This document shows, in pieces, positions 1 through 10,552 of a DNA stretch of 64,000 nucleotides. The stretch comes from Torreya grandis (lineage: Eukaryota; Streptophyta; Pinopsida; Cupressales; Taxaceae): the NCBI GenBank assembly GCA_037957365.1, contig JARHVA010006308.1:810001-874000 (forward strand). Reading direction: 5' to 3'. The translations under genes were made by a program, and so were the position numbers. How positions within the stretch are numbered: the first letter of the stretch is position 1; the number at the start of each line of letters is the position of its first letter. The notes under the pieces are model-generated. The model was not told the DNA's origin and made no database searches. It saw only the letters and a list, made by a program, of their open reading frames with translations.

Positions 1-658
1 TCCTCTATTACACTCTTAGGAAATAATATATCCTACATCCACCTCACAAAATGAAGATAGTTAACCTAAAACATCATTACATCCATAAAATAATGTATTA
101 TAATTAAAACATGATCATAATGTATAGTATATAAATGTATTGTTAACTCATAATAAACTAATCATGTAAGTTAAGCATCACATAACTACCCCATTATCAA
201 TTGATGAGATGCATGTGAGTTGGTTAAGTGTCTTGGTTATTTCAAGCCCTACCGAGGTTCAAAACTTAGTTTGGTCTTGGAGGATGGATGTGGCCATTCT
301 TTGTTGTATCCATGGGTCAGTTATGGTCGATAATGGGTATTATTGGGCTGGTAGTGGCTATTCATTTGTATTCTTGGGCTATTTTTAGCTATTTATTGTA
401 TTCTAAGGCTAGTTATGGTTGATCATTGGTATTATCTTCAGTATTTTGGCCCTCACTTATATCACATACTAGTTGGACCTCTGATAAAAAGTCATTGGGA
501 TAGGGACCCCTTAACCCTGAGCACCGATCTAAACAAAAGTTATCTCATCCCATCATATGACATAAAGTTTAATCAAATATTATTTAATCAAATAATCAAC
601 AATAATAATCCACATATCAAATGATTTATTCAACTTAAATACAAATTGGGATGTGACA
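1..658 (-). repeat. G1 gypsy element, left (3') LTR, partial
   Basis: The plus strand ends here with GGGATGTGACA at 658, so the minus-strand LTR begins with TG. A C-run (664-669) follows at once and reads as a G-rich polypurine tract on the minus strand. The stretch 1-200 plus 555-620 is related to 19790-20050, for example the shared words AAACATCATTACAT and TAATCAAATATTA. That second stretch is taken as part of the other LTR of the same element. The LTR start lies outside the window. The two copies differ by many substitutions and by one insertion at 202-554, so the element is old. Confidence 0.6.
202..554 (+). mobile_element. SINE-like insertion with tRNA-like head
   Basis: About 350 bases are present here but absent from the related LTR sequence near 20000, where flanks equivalent to 201 and 555 are directly joined. 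The 5' end looks like a tRNA. TGAGTTGGTTAAGTG (216-230) resembles a pol III A box and D arm. GAGGTTCAAAACTT, about 25 bases further on, resembles a B box and T arm. There is no poly-A tail and the target duplication is not clear. An unrelated insertion is the alternative. Confidence 0.45.
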
Positions 659-941
659 TCCAACCCCCCTAAAGTTGGTCATCATCCTAATGACTTTTAT
701 TCAAACACAATTTCTGAATTTAAAACATTATTCAACATAAAATAATATAATATACAATATCAAATCAATCAAACAAATCTGAAAACATGTAAAACTCATC
801 ATAGTCCTCTTAAGTGGTACTATTTTAATAATATTGGTCCTACTAGACCTTAAACTATGACACTTATCTATTACTCAAGTGGATTTTACAAGTGTAAATT
901 ACTTTGATTATTTACACCATGACCACCCCGGGGTCTACAAC

Positions 942-1139
942 CTATAAAGTATTCCAATCTGACACATGTGAAGGATCAATAATATGCTTTTCAAAATAAG
1001 ATACATGTAAGACATTAAGAAAAAATGATAATGATGGTTGTAATGCAACCCCATAGACTATAATATTGACGACTTCAAAAACTTCAAAGGGTCCCACATA
1101 TGTAAGTGAAAGTCTCATTGAATTCCCAAATTTAATCAA
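942..1139 (-). pseudogene. G1 integrase C-terminal fragment
   Basis: This 65-codon open stretch is like the tail of plant Ty3/gypsy integrases. YVGPFEVFEVV matches the usual 'Y-I-G-P-F-x-I' core. It is followed by LNVLHVSYFEKHIIDPSHV, like the common 'N-V-F-H-V-S-x-L' to 'DPSHV' tail. The position near the 3' LTR fits the order of gypsy pol. No chromodomain is evident downstream. It is one fragment of a polyprotein broken by frameshifts and cannot be a working enzyme. Confidence 0.75.
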
Positions 1140-1876
1140 GCTCTCATAAGCCTTAACTCACAAAAATATTTTATCACCAATAAAAAACTACCTATATATT
1201 CTCTTCAGATCAACAAAACCTTTTCATCTATAATTTGCCTCATCCAACCTCTACTTGATTTTCCTAACTTGCTCTTCCATTTTTGAAGCATCTCAGGTTA
1301 AAAGACTACCCTATCTTCTAACATATCTCAACTGATTGGTGTTCTACACCTCCTCTGTATAATGCCTCAAACAAATCCATCTTCAATGCTAAATAGTATG
1401 AGTTATTTTAAGCAAACTCAAATAATGGAAGGTACTCCTCCCACTTGTATTTCTAATCCATATAATACATATGAAGGAGATCTTCTAAAACCTAGTTAAC
1501 TCACTCTATTTATCCATTAGTTTATGGGTGATAAGTAGTGTTGAAGTTAAGCTGTGTAACCAAATCTAAATTTAGAGTCAACCAAAATTTAGAATTCATC
1601 CTCTAATCTTGATATGAAATGATCTTGTTTGTAAAATAATGCAGTTGATACACTTCCTTTATGAATCTCTTCACAAGTGTAACTATATCATCTGACAAGT
1701 TGTTAGATATGAAGTGGGATACCTTTGTTAGTTTATCAACTACAACTAAGATCATATGTCATGTTATTTTAATGATAACATCAAAATTTGGATGAATTTG
1801 ATAGTAATCACCTGCGACTTTCATTCTAGTACATTGTGCGGATATAGCAATCTAGGCAAATTCACATATTTAGATT

Positions 1877-2059
1877 TCACATGCTAACATTCCAGACAAT
1901 GAGACATAAATATGATGCATCTCTCTTGATTCCTTTCCAAAAATAGAGTGGTATAAACTCAACCATGATCTTGGTTACTCTTATATGTCCTAAATATGGG
2001 GCATTGTGCAGTTTCTTTAGCACTGTGCTCCTTAGATTCTCTTTACTAGGCACATACAT
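1877..2059 (-). pseudogene. G1 integrase zinc-binding fragment
   Basis: This short open stretch resembles the H-H-C-C zinc domain at the N-terminus of gypsy integrases. LHNAPYLGH keeps the two histidines and FWKGIKRD matches the 'F-x-W-x-x-M-K-x-D' segment. Only one cysteine of the C-C pair is evident (YLCLIVW), so the metal site is damaged. The core catalytic domain should lie at about 1140-1870, but I cannot read it in one frame. Confidence 0.65.
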
Positions 2060-2695
2060 CCTACCATTGTAATTTAAAAAAATATCATTCTCTATCCTGA
2101 AACTTATATACCTAGGATTTGAGAATTCAAAGAAAATGCTTTCCTAACCTAATCATATAATTCTTCTTCTATCAAGAATTTGATTACTTGATATCTAAAA
2201 GTACTCGTAATAGTATACATAACTATTATGTATCTCCTACAACTTAGATCATCAACTACAATATTTTTCCTTGACTTTGATATAATTAATATAAAAATTA
2301 TAATCAAATAAAAACTCTAACCATCATCTTTTATGAGAATTCAATTTTGGTTGGGTAAATATTTAATTGAGTCCCAAATTACTAGTCTTGATCTCAAACA
2401 TTTTTCTCAACAAATAATGCCTCCAAACTTATAAAGCATGCACAATTGATGCAAGTTCTAGGTCATGAGGAGCATAATTCACCTCATATAGGTTAAATTT
2501 CCTAGTCTAAAATACTACCACTGAGCCATATTGCATAATAACTCCTCTAATTCCATCTCAAGATGCATCTATGATTACTAAGAATTGATCATTTGGATCA
2601 GGAACTGCTAGCACTCGTGTTGAAGTAATCCTCATTTTTAGTTCTTGAAAGGCTAACTCATACTTATTTGACCAAATAAAATTATGGATCTTCCA

Positions 2696-2941
2696 TTAAA
2701 GAGAGATAATTTGATTAACTATCTTAGAAAAAATTATAATGAATTTCTTATAATAGCTTGCTAATCCCATGAAAATTCTTACCTCATGCACATTTTTTGG
2801 TTTTAACCACTCCATTATGGCTCTTAACTTTTTTGGATCCACTAAAATACCATCTACAGAGATAATATGTCTTAAATATTGAACTTTATTTTTGAAGAAT
2901 ATACACTTAGATAATTTACCATACAACTTGTTCCATCGCAA
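2696..2941 (-). pseudogene. G1 reverse transcriptase / RNase H connection fragment
   Basis: The translated segment reads KLSKCIFFKNKVQYLRHIIS, then DPKKLRAIMEWLKPKNVHEV, then FMGLASYYKKFI. This is the gypsy connection region (usual form 'K-C-x-F', 'Y-L-G-H', 'W-P-x-P', 'F-L-G-L-x-x-Y-Y-R-x-F'). It lies immediately C-terminal to the polymerase catalytic motif and continues the same decayed pol gene. The expected glycine in Y-L-G-H is arginine here. Confidence 0.8.
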
Positions 2942-2987
2942 ACACTACAAAATTAATTCTAGATGTTGTAATTTCTCTTCCTCATCC

Positions 2988-3315
2988 TTGGAATAAATGA
3001 GGATGTCATCTACAAAGACAAAAATAACATGATATAGGTAATAATGAACTCACTATTCATAAGATTTATAAATGTTTTTAGAGTATTTATCAAACTAAAT
3101 GGTAACACTTTGAACTCATAGTACCCATATCGAGTCCTAGATGTTGTTTTTAAAATATCTTCTTCATGGATCCTTAAGTGGTGATACCCTACTCTAATAT
3201 AAATCTTAGAAAAGATGGTTTTCAATTGTATTTTATAAAATATATCATCAATGTGTGGAAATGGATATCTATTTTTTATCATTACTTTATTCAACGTACT
3301 ATAATCTATACACAA
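2988..3315 (-). pseudogene. G1 reverse transcriptase catalytic fragment
   Basis: The N-terminal half reads MCIDYSTLNKVMIKNRYPFP, then IDDIF, FSKIYIRVGYHH, and a TRYGYYEFKVLPF segment. These are hallmarks of Ty3/gypsy RT. The catalytic FVDDILIYSK is still readable on the minus strand at about 2990-3025, but in a different frame from the rest, so at least one frameshift separates them. The catalytic Asp pair is encoded at 3005-3010. The protein is dead as read, but the lineage call is firm. Confidence 0.85.
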
Positions 3316-4174
3316 TCAAAGAGTGTTAACCTTTTTCTTGATGAAGACAACTTGTGTACCCCATGGTGACACACTTGGCCATATCAGTACTTTCAATAAC
3401 AACTCCTAAAGTTGTGACTCTAACTCAACTAGTTTAGTACTTATCATCCTATATAGTGCCTTAGACTATGCTTCCAACCTAGGTATGATATAAATCAAGA
3501 AATAAAACTTGTGCTTAGGTGGAAATCTTGCTAATTATTTTAGAAACATGTCATAAAAGGTTTTTAGAAGAGGATAATATTTGATAGATGGTTCATTAGA
3601 TTCTTCCATCTATTATATCTTAATAATAAATACTTTTCATCACTTTGTTTGAGCTTTATTGAGTTGAAATGCTTAATTCTACCTTATCTTCAACTAGTTT
3701 TTCTCTCCCTAAAGTTGTGTCTTATTTTCAAAATCATCTTGACACTCAACTTTCTTCAGAAAATAGTCAAACTTGAATTTATGATTCTTAAGCCATTTGA
3801 CTCTTAGGGTCACATCATACCATCCCAATGGCTCTATAAAATATCTAATACTATAATGAACTTAAGAAATATAATCTCCACTTTGACTAGACATTTATCA
3901 ACTTTAACTTTTGATGCATTCTCGTGCTATGTCAACCATGCATTTTCTATTACTCTAGGTTCTCTAGATAATCTACTAGGCATTCTAGGAGAAATGAAGC
4001 ATTTTTTACCTCCCATGTCAATCAAATTAAAAATTGGGTGATCAAACAAAATACCTGATAGTTCTATGGGTGAATCTTGATATTCAACCTATCAATTATC
4101 AATAATTGGATGAATCCACTACTATAACATACCTTTCTAAGAATCATAACCATTATTCTTTAATTTGTTCTGAG

Positions 4175-5225
4175 GACATTTTCAATCAAAATGGTCACCT
4201 CCACATATGAAACAACCTACAACTGGTTTTTTTCTCTTAGACTGTTGTTTTCCTTTTAAACCATCATAGAAACCATTACTAGGTTTCTTATTCTCTAAAC
4301 CACTATTGAACATGGAATTGTGATTATTGAATTGACCCTTGGAGTCTCCTTTCCTCTACTTCTAGTTCTTCCTTTTGAAATCTGGTTTGGAACCTCCAAA
4401 CTTAGTTTTGAACTTATCTCTAACTTGGTCAAAAGATTTTAGTTTTTGTTCCTACTTGACTGCATTCTCAAACACCTAATCCATGGTAGATGGACCATGC
4501 ACATATACTTCATATCCAATTTAAGCTTTTAATTCTATGATGAATTTCCTAATTTTGAACCTATCATCCACCTGATATAGAGGTATATACTTAAAGATCT
4601 TAGTGAATTGATCCTAGTATTAATTAACTAACAAATCCACTTACTTAACATTATAAAAATATATAATCTATTGATTATAGTATAGTTCTAGAATCCATCA
4701 TTACCTAAATAGTGTCACAAAATATTCTAAAGTGGTCGTGGTTGATTCAATGTTCATATTGAGTTTCATGTTTGCCTGCCAAGTTGGCAATTAAGCACCA
4801 AGATGATAAGATCCTTAGACTACATTCATGACTTTATAATATTTTTCAATCTTGAATACTTCTCCATTTCTATTATCCATACTTTAGCTCCATCTCCCAA
4901 AATAGTATCATTCAATTTGGGTCAATTTTTCTTTCTCATGTCACATGCCAAATATGAAGTTGCTCTACCTCTCACATCTTGTGGCACTTTCTCATGCCTC
5001 TGCTCTTTAAGATGTTCATAATCATTAGGATGCCCTTCAAGTTTCTCTTGAGCATTCTCCCCTTTATATCCATGCATTTCCTATTTTAGGGCATGATTTG
5101 GTCTATATTCTCTTACATGTGAGGATTTGGTCCAACTTTTTAGCTTGATTTACAATAAAGTGATTTTGATCAATAGGGGGTTCAGTATTTGATTTACCAT
5201 CACCTCTTAATCTAGCATGCACCAT
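4175..5225 (-). pseudogene. G1 gag region with worn CCHC zinc knuckle
   Basis: On the minus strand a CFICGGDHF motif (about 4190-4215) with a following Lys-Cys-Pro gives a Cys-x2-Cys-x4-His-x4-Cys spacing typical of a gag nucleocapsid knuckle. A stop codon lies inside it. The stretch up to about 5225 is where gag should lie, and it holds no long open frame. The gag start is not resolved. This call rests on the knuckle and on position between pol and the worn primer-binding site. Confidence 0.5.
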
Positions 5226-5310
5226 TATCATTCATACTTATTATAAAAATAAGTTTGTGTTAGTAGACACATTAAGTCCTATAGTTTGAGCCTCATATCT
5301 AATGCCACAA

Positions 5311-5644
5311 TGCAACAACCCTAATAGGTTTTACAATAATATAGTATATTTTTTTTAAATTAATTATACATATTCATCATACAGATCCCACCATGATAAA
5401 TCTAATTAGTGATATTTAACTTACTATATTAATTTAGTTAACCAAAATATTTATAGTTAATCCATTAGCTAATGATCACCATGAGCATATATAAAAATCA
5501 TGAACAAATTTGAACCACAATAAATACTACATCAAATTATAAATAAAATATTACAAATTCAACCATGATTGATACAACATTACAACCATTTTTGTATAAG
5601 TATAATGTACAAATATTATGATTTTCATTAATACATAATAATTT
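5311..5644 (-). repeat. G1 right (5') LTR, first segment
   Basis: It starts with TGCAACAACCC at 5311, directly after the worn tRNA-Met-like binding site, so the minus-strand LTR would end in CA. It is cut at 5644 by insertion of C1, whose target duplication AATTT is 5640-5644. The same LTR is inferred to continue at 11235-11466 and 16173-20050. Confidence 0.5.
5640..5644. other. Target site duplication of C1, left copy (AATTT)
   Basis: AATTT directly precedes the TGTTGGGG start of the left LTR. An identical AATTT at 11230-11234 follows the right LTR. A 5-base duplication is normal for LTR retrotransposons and fixes the borders of C1. Confidence 0.85.
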
Positions 5645-6342
5645 TGTTGGGGATCAATCAACAAGATTGATTACTATATGAAAGCAACTATATGCAGAAA
5701 TAAGCCAAATAGATAAGTAACTAGAATCAGAAATAACAAAGAACAAGAGATACAAGAAACCACCCTAAAAACTTATATTAAACTCTTTACAGAACGAATT
5801 ACAATTGAAGAAACTTCTTTTCTTCCAAACCTCTCTCAGATGTACAAATCTCTTCTAAGATCTCTTTCCCTCAAGAGTCCTCTCTCTCAATTACAATCAA
5901 CTCCACAATCTGGATTGATTCACATATATAACCTATATTCTACTTCTATAGCAGTGTCTCTTACTCTACAGTATTGTCCAATGAACTATGAAGATCTATC
6001 TCTATTATATAACTATAGAGATTCATGAGCATGCACTTACAGCCATTAGATGCACCTCCTAATCAAGGTCTCTAATTAGTTCTACTCAAAATAGAAATGC
6101 GGACTTACAACCAACAGTTCATCTTTAACATGCAAACATTTAGTTCTCACATGAAAGTAGCTCTCAGACACACACAGGTGACCGACATCAGTCCCTGTCA
6201 GTCTGCCTATGACCTACGTCGGCCGACCTACTACCAACATCGGTTTCCTCTGGTCTGTTTCTGACCGTCGTCGGTGACTGTTGATTTCCAGCATCTTCTA
6301 AACTTTGCTCATGGGTGAAGATTTTAGCTCCACACCCTAACA
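5645..6342 (-). repeat. C1 left (3') LTR
   Basis: Runs from TGTTGGGGATCAATC to CACCCTAACA on the plus strand. It contains a GC-rich block at about 6176-6290 with repeated ACGTCGG / CATCGG / CGTCGG motifs, preceded by CAGACACACACAGG. On the minus strand the block lies some 55-165 bases into the LTR, which would be U3 (regulatory) DNA. Confidence 0.9.
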
Positions 6343-6356
6343 ATCTCCCACTTGGA
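6343..6356 (-). promoter_or_regulatory. C1 polypurine tract
   Basis: On the minus strand the bases just before the 3' LTR read CCAAGTGGGAGAT, a purine-rich stretch of the type that primes plus-strand DNA synthesis in copia elements. Confidence 0.65.
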
Positions 6357-6414
6357 GATAAACAACTACACCAGTACCTATACAGCAACATCTTCTAGCT
6401 CCTCCATCTTCAAC

Positions 6415-6750
6415 TCAATCATGAAGACCAACGAAAGTTGAATGAAGATTCAACTTCTCTTTTGTAACCGGCTTGGTTAACATATCAGCAGGGTTCTTAT
6501 CTGTATGGATCTTCTCCAGCTTCAACTCACCATCCTCCAATACCTGTCTAATGAAGTGGTACCTAAGCTGTATATGCTTTGTTCTTGAATGAAAGGCTGA
6601 ATTCTTAGCCAAATGAATTGCACTCTGACTATCACTGTATGGTCTACAACTCTCTTGCTTCTTTCCAAGCTCTTCTATGAACCATGTCATCCATATCATC
6701 TCTTTGCCAGCCTCTGTGACTGCAATATATTCTAATTTTGTAGTTGACAA
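6415..6750 (-). pseudogene. C1 RNase H domain, C-terminal part
   Basis: The 111-codon segment is the C-terminal part of a copia RNase H. It reads TTKLEYIAVTEAGKEMIW, then SDSQSAIHLAKNSAFHSRTK, HIQLRYHFIR and DKNPADMLTKPV. These are the catalytic Glu, the 'D-S-Q-S-A' block and the 'A-D-x-L-T-K' tail of this family. It would remove the RNA strand during reverse transcription. It is separated from the upstream RT by stops and is part of a dead polyprotein. Confidence 0.85.
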
Positions 6751-6923
6751 GGCAACAACCTTCTACAACTTTGATATCTAGCTAACCGTCGTTTCACCTA
6801 TAGTGAAAACATATCCTGTGGTGCTCCTCCTGCCATCCAAATCGCCTGCCATATCTGAATCTACATAACCATGTAGAAAATTATTTGAACCTCCATAGCA
6901 CAAATGCCTACTGCTGGTTCCTT

Positions 6924-7142
6924 TCAAATATCTAAGGATCCACTAAACTGCTTTCCAGTGTTCCTTTCCTGGATTGGCCATATACTTACAACTCCCACTG
7001 CTTGGGCAATATCAGGCCTAGTACAAACCATTGCATACATTAAACTTCCTACTGTAGAAGCATATGGAACTTTTCTCATGTACTCTACCTCATCATGTGA
7101 ATTAGGACATTGTTCTTTACTTAACTTAAAATGTCCAGCCAT
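6924..7142 (-). pseudogene. C1 RT to RNase H linker fragment
   Basis: The segment VEYMRKVPYASTVGSLMYAM followed by CTRPDIAQAVGVVS matches the conserved link after the copia RT domain (usual 'P-Y-x-x-x-V-G-S-L-M-Y' and 'T-R-P-D-I'). After that the frame is lost. It continues the pol pseudogene from 7167 onward with at least one stop between the two. Confidence 0.8.
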
Positions 7143-7166
7143 AGGTGTGCTTACCGGTTTTGCATC

Positions 7167-7781
7167 CTACATATTGAACCGTTTCAACACCTTGTTCACA
7201 TAATCCTCTTGAGACAAAATCAACCTGTGATTTTTTCTATCTCTCTTAATATTCATGCCAAGGATTTTCTTTGTTGCTCCCAAATCCTTCATGGCAAATG
7301 TGTGAGCTAATTTGACCTTAAGCTCAGAGATATCCTGCATGTGTGATCCTGCAACCAGCATATCATCTACATATAATAATAGAATAATATATCTACCATT
7401 ATCTAATCTCTTGAAATACACACAATGGTCAAATTGACATCTACTATAGCCATGCTCAGTCATAAACCTGTCAAATCTCAGATACCATTGTCTTGGAGCT
7501 TGCTTGAGGCCATACAAGCTTTTCTTCAATCTACACACTAGCTTCTCCTTACCTTTGACTTCAAATCCTTCTGACTGATCCATATATATTTCTTCATCCA
7601 AATCTCCATGAAGAAATTTTGTCTTAACATCAAACTGCTCAAGATGCAAATCCTTAATAGCAACTAAAGAGAGTATAGTTCGTATAGAAGTCATTTTAAC
7701 AACAAGAAAAAAAATCTCACCAAAGTCAATGCCTGGTTTCTGTGCAAATCTTTTCACTACCAACCTGGCCTTATATCTCAT
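7167..7781 (-). pseudogene. C1 reverse transcriptase domain
   Basis: This 204-codon segment is a nearly whole copia RT (RVT_2 type). It reads YKARLVVKRFAQKPGIDFGE, then FDVKTKFLHGDLDEEIYMDQ, then LKKSLYGLKQAPRQWY, with the catalytic LLLYVDDMLVAG. The YVDD motif is intact. Several normally fixed residues are changed. The family usually has VAKGFAQ, DVKTAFLHG and FSPVVK, while here it has VVKRFAQ, DVKTKFLHG and FFLVVK. This fits slow decay after insertion. Confidence 0.92.
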
Positions 7782-8051
7782 CTATCCATTCTCACCTTCT
7801 TTCAATCTGTAGATCCATCTGTTCTTCAGTGTCTTCTTACCTGCTAGTAACTCAACCAAATCCCATGTTTGGTTCTCTTTCAAGGAATCAATTTCCTCAT
7901 TCATGCCTAGCTCCCATTGACTCTTGGATTCCACCTATATTGCTTCATCAAAACTCTCTGGTTCTCCACCATCAGTAAGCAATAAATAGAATAATGAAGG
8001 AGAATATCGAATTGGAGGTTTACTTACCCTTTCTGACCTCCTGTTGGGTGT

Positions 8052-8867
8052 TTAAGACTCATCCACAACACGGTGTCTGCCCAAATTCTTTGACAGTGAC
8101 CGACCTCGATCACTTTTAGGCCTGTAACTGACTGTCGTTAGTTCAACCTGACCGACATCAGTTCTTACCTGGCTAACATCGGTCCCTGTACGGCTGACGT
8201 CGGTGCCTACCTGACTGACGTCGATCTCTATGTTTTCCTTTTTGTGATTTTTCTTTCCCACGAGCTCATTTTGGACCTTCACCTCATCCAATTCTCCATT
8301 GCTCTGCTCAGGTTGATCTAGCTTCTTGAGCTGATCACTATACATCACTTTTTCATTGAAAACAACATCACGGCTCCTAATTATCTTGTTAGTTCCTAGA
8401 TTCCAAAACTTGAATCTGAACTCATCAGATTCATAGCCAATAAATGTGCACCTCATAGACTTAGCATCCAGTTTCTTTCTATTTTCCTTATCAACATACA
8501 CAAAGGCTTCACAACCAAAAACTTTGAAAAATGATAGATCTACCTTTTTACCTATCCAAGCCTCTTCTGGAATTCCACCATCCAGCATTGTAGAGGGTCC
8601 TCTGTTAATCAGGTACACTACAGTATCCACAGCTTCTACCCAAAACTCTAAGGGAAATCTAGCATGTAATCTCATACACCTTGCATGCTCCATGATTGTT
8701 TTGTTCATCCTTTCAGCAACTCCATTTTGCTGAGGTGTTTTAGGAATAGTCCTTTGCCTACGGATCCCATGCATATAACAATACCAGTTGAGCTTGTGGC
8801 TGTAGAACTCACCACCATTGTCAGATCTCAGGCACTTCAATCTCTTACCTGTTTCATTCTCAACCAT
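8052..8867 (-). pseudogene. C1 integrase core and IN-RT linker
   Basis: This 271-codon segment contains the second half of the integrase core: LRSDNGGEF (catalytic Asp), then PQQNGVAERMNKTIMEHAR (catalytic Glu). Next come WVEAVDTVVYLINRGPS, FGCEAFVYV and the IGY segment. From about residue 215 the linker toward RT holds repeats of TDVSQVG, TDVSRTG and TDVSQVR. These are coded by the GACGTCGGT-like array at 8095-8230 and end in a stop. An array inside coding DNA is unusual. Upstream, the frame is broken near 8.85-9.0 kb. Confidence 0.9.
8095..8230 (-). repeat. C1 internal CCGANGTCGG-like array (coding)
   Basis: The plus strand shows repeated GACCGACATCAG, TAACATCGGTCCC, GCTGACGTCGGTG and CTGACTGACGTCGA words at irregular spacing near 20-27 bases. 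The same motif family occurs in the LTRs of C1 itself and in T1 and C2. Here it is translated on the minus strand as TDV-rich repeats between integrase and RT. Confidence 0.75.
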
Positions 8868-9428
8868 AGCTTTCCAAATATTAAACGTGTCAAAAACATC
8901 AGATTTCTTCTTAATACAATAAATCCATACCTTTTTTGTAGCATCATCTGTGAAGGAAACATAGTACTAAGATCCTCCAATAGAAGCAACTTGGGCTGGT
9001 CCCCACACGTCTGTGTGAACAAGCTGCAATTTCTGTTTCTTCTTTGTTGACCCAGTCTTGAGAAAACTCACTCTCTTCTGTTTTCCAAAAATACAGTCTT
9101 TATAGAAATCTAGATCTATGCTTTTCAAATCTGGAAACATACCTTTTGACTTAAGAATTGTCATTCCCTTCTCACTCATGTGGCCAAGCCTTTGATGCCA
9201 CAATTTTGCATCTACATCTGAAGTAGATAATACATAAGGAGAATTATCAGTAATAAAATTACATAAATAGAGATTACTTACTCTCTTACCTCTGGCCAAT
9301 ACAAGTGCACCCATGGAAACCTTCCAAGATTCAGCTGTGAGAGTTAATGTACAACCCTCATCCCCTAACTTTCCTGCAGAAATTAAATTTCTCTTCAAGA
9401 TGGGAACATGCATGACATCTCTCAACAC
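8837..9428 (-). pseudogene. C1 pre-integrase zinc domain and integrase N-half
   Basis: The part 8967-9428 reads LRDVMHVPILKRNLISAGKL, then LWHQRLGHMSEKGM, then DFYKDCIFGKQKRVSF. This is the GAG-pre-integrase zinc domain (His, His, Cys; the second Cys is replaced in CIFGK, where CxxGK is usual). It is followed by LVHTDVWGPAQVASIGGS, which carries the first catalytic Asp. A stop and a shift into another frame (8837-9022) break the integrase core before its second Asp. Confidence 0.85.
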
Positions 9429-9443
9429 CCATGTGTTGCCATT

Positions 9444-9653
9444 CTACATTTTTAGCTGCACTTTATCTTTTCCAATAATTTTACAAGGCTCATCATCCCC
9501 TAAGTAAACTATTCCAAAATCTCCATGGACATAGTCACTGAAATATTCTCTATTAGGGGTTGTATGGAAAGATGCACCAGAATCTAAAACCCAAGATTCT
9601 ATATTGTTATACAAAGAGAATATAAGAGCATCTTGTGCAACAATACCTACCAC
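9444..9653 (-). pseudogene. C1 aspartic protease fragment
   Basis: The segment WVLDSGASFHTTPNREYF, followed by YVHGDFGIVYLGD and IIGKDKVQL, is the standard copia protease, with the catalytic LDSGAS triad intact. It is cut from the pre-integrase domain by a stop at 9441-9446 and from the gag knuckle by one near 9700. Confidence 0.85.
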
Positions 9654-9701
9654 CTTTGCTTCTTCTTTATCATCATGTTGTCTGTCCTCTTTAGGTTTTG
9701 A

Positions 9702-10450
9702 CTAGCAATCTTTGCTTATGTGCCCTATCTTTCCACAATTCCAGCATTGTGGCTTCCTGCCATTTTTGGATTTGGATCTTCCTCTCATCTTTGATTTAGA
9801 TCTTGATCTCCCTTTCTTGCCCTTCTCTTTCTGCCTTCCCCTACTCTCAAAACTTAAAGTGTTCCCTAATGTCTCTTCTGTGCTTTTCCTGCGAATTTCT
9901 TCATTCAAGATTACACTAACAACATCATCTACTTTTAAAATATTTGAAGCAGATGCAGTATTACTACCATTACCAAGCTATGCCAGCTTTCTGGTAAAGA
10001 GCATAAGATTAATAGAGCCTTAATTTCATCATCAAACACTATTTTGACTAAATTTAATTTATTTACAATTCCATGGAAATCATTTAGATGATTAGATACA
10101 AATCCACCTTCCTGCATTTGCAAATTAAATAACTGCTTCATAAGATATACCTCATTTGAAGCTGAGGGTTTTTCATATAAATTTGCTAAAGTAGTCATTA
10201 ACACTACCGTAGACTTTGCCTATGATAAATTAGATATCACAGTAGATGCTAGACTCAATCTTATAGATCCAAGAGCCTTTCTATCAAGAACTTCTCATTC
10301 TTCATCATCCATGTATTTGGGCTGCTTTGCAGTCCCTCCTAATGGTAAGTATAGATCTTTTTGATACAGATAATCTTCTATCTGCATTCTCCATAATTGA
10401 TAGTTCTTGCCATTAAACTTCTCCATTCTAAGTTTACTTTCTTCTGCCAT
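9702..10450 (-). pseudogene. C1 gag with CCHC zinc knuckle
   Basis: The minus-strand ATG at 10450 begins a copia gag (MAEESKLRMEKFNGKNYQLW), similar to the UBN2/gag-polypeptide family. The middle part at 9935-10204 contains LANLYEKPSASNEVYLMKQL and LNLVKIVFDDEIKALLILCS, with a stop just upstream near 10213. The C-terminal part is rich in Arg, Ser and Lys and ends in the nucleocapsid knuckle CWNCGKIGHISKDC (9702-9745). At least two stops break the frame. Confidence 0.85.
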
Positions 10451-10538
10451 TGCTTCTCCCACTCAAACAGAAATCCCTGTGAGTAACCTGTAATCAATAC
10501 ACACTAACCAGATCTGAAACACCTATTATTGAACCAAA

Positions 10539-10550
10539 GCTCTGATACCA
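10539..10550 (-). promoter_or_regulatory. C1 primer-binding site (tRNA-iMet type)
   Basis: The minus strand reads TGGTATCAGAGC, the standard plant primer-binding site complementary to the 3' end of initiator tRNA-Met. It lies two bases from the 5' LTR that starts at 10553. Confidence 0.9.
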
Positions 10551-10552
10551 CT

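Larger units (their letters stand above)
659..5310 (-). mobile_element. G1 Ty3/gypsy retrotransposon interior, degenerate
   Basis: The minus strand carries the gypsy order. From high to low coordinates it runs gag with a zinc knuckle (about 4.2 kb), reverse transcriptase (2.99-3.3 kb), the RT/RNase H connection (2.7-2.9 kb), the integrase zinc region (1.9-2.0 kb) and the integrase C-terminus (0.94-1.14 kb). RT wording (CIDY, then LNKVMIKNRYPFP) resembles the Tekay/Del type of chromovirus. Frameshifts and stops occur throughout. A worn primer-binding site (GCCTCATATCTAATGCCA) sits just left of 5311. Confidence 0.85.

Noticed and set aside
8095..8230. CRISPR-like array from repeated motifs
   Set aside because: Repeats are short, diverged and unevenly spaced, inside a plant retrotransposon coding region.
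9712..10023. 103-codon plus-strand frame rich in Leu, Pro and Asp
   Set aside because: It is antisense to the Arg/Ser-rich gag tail of C1.
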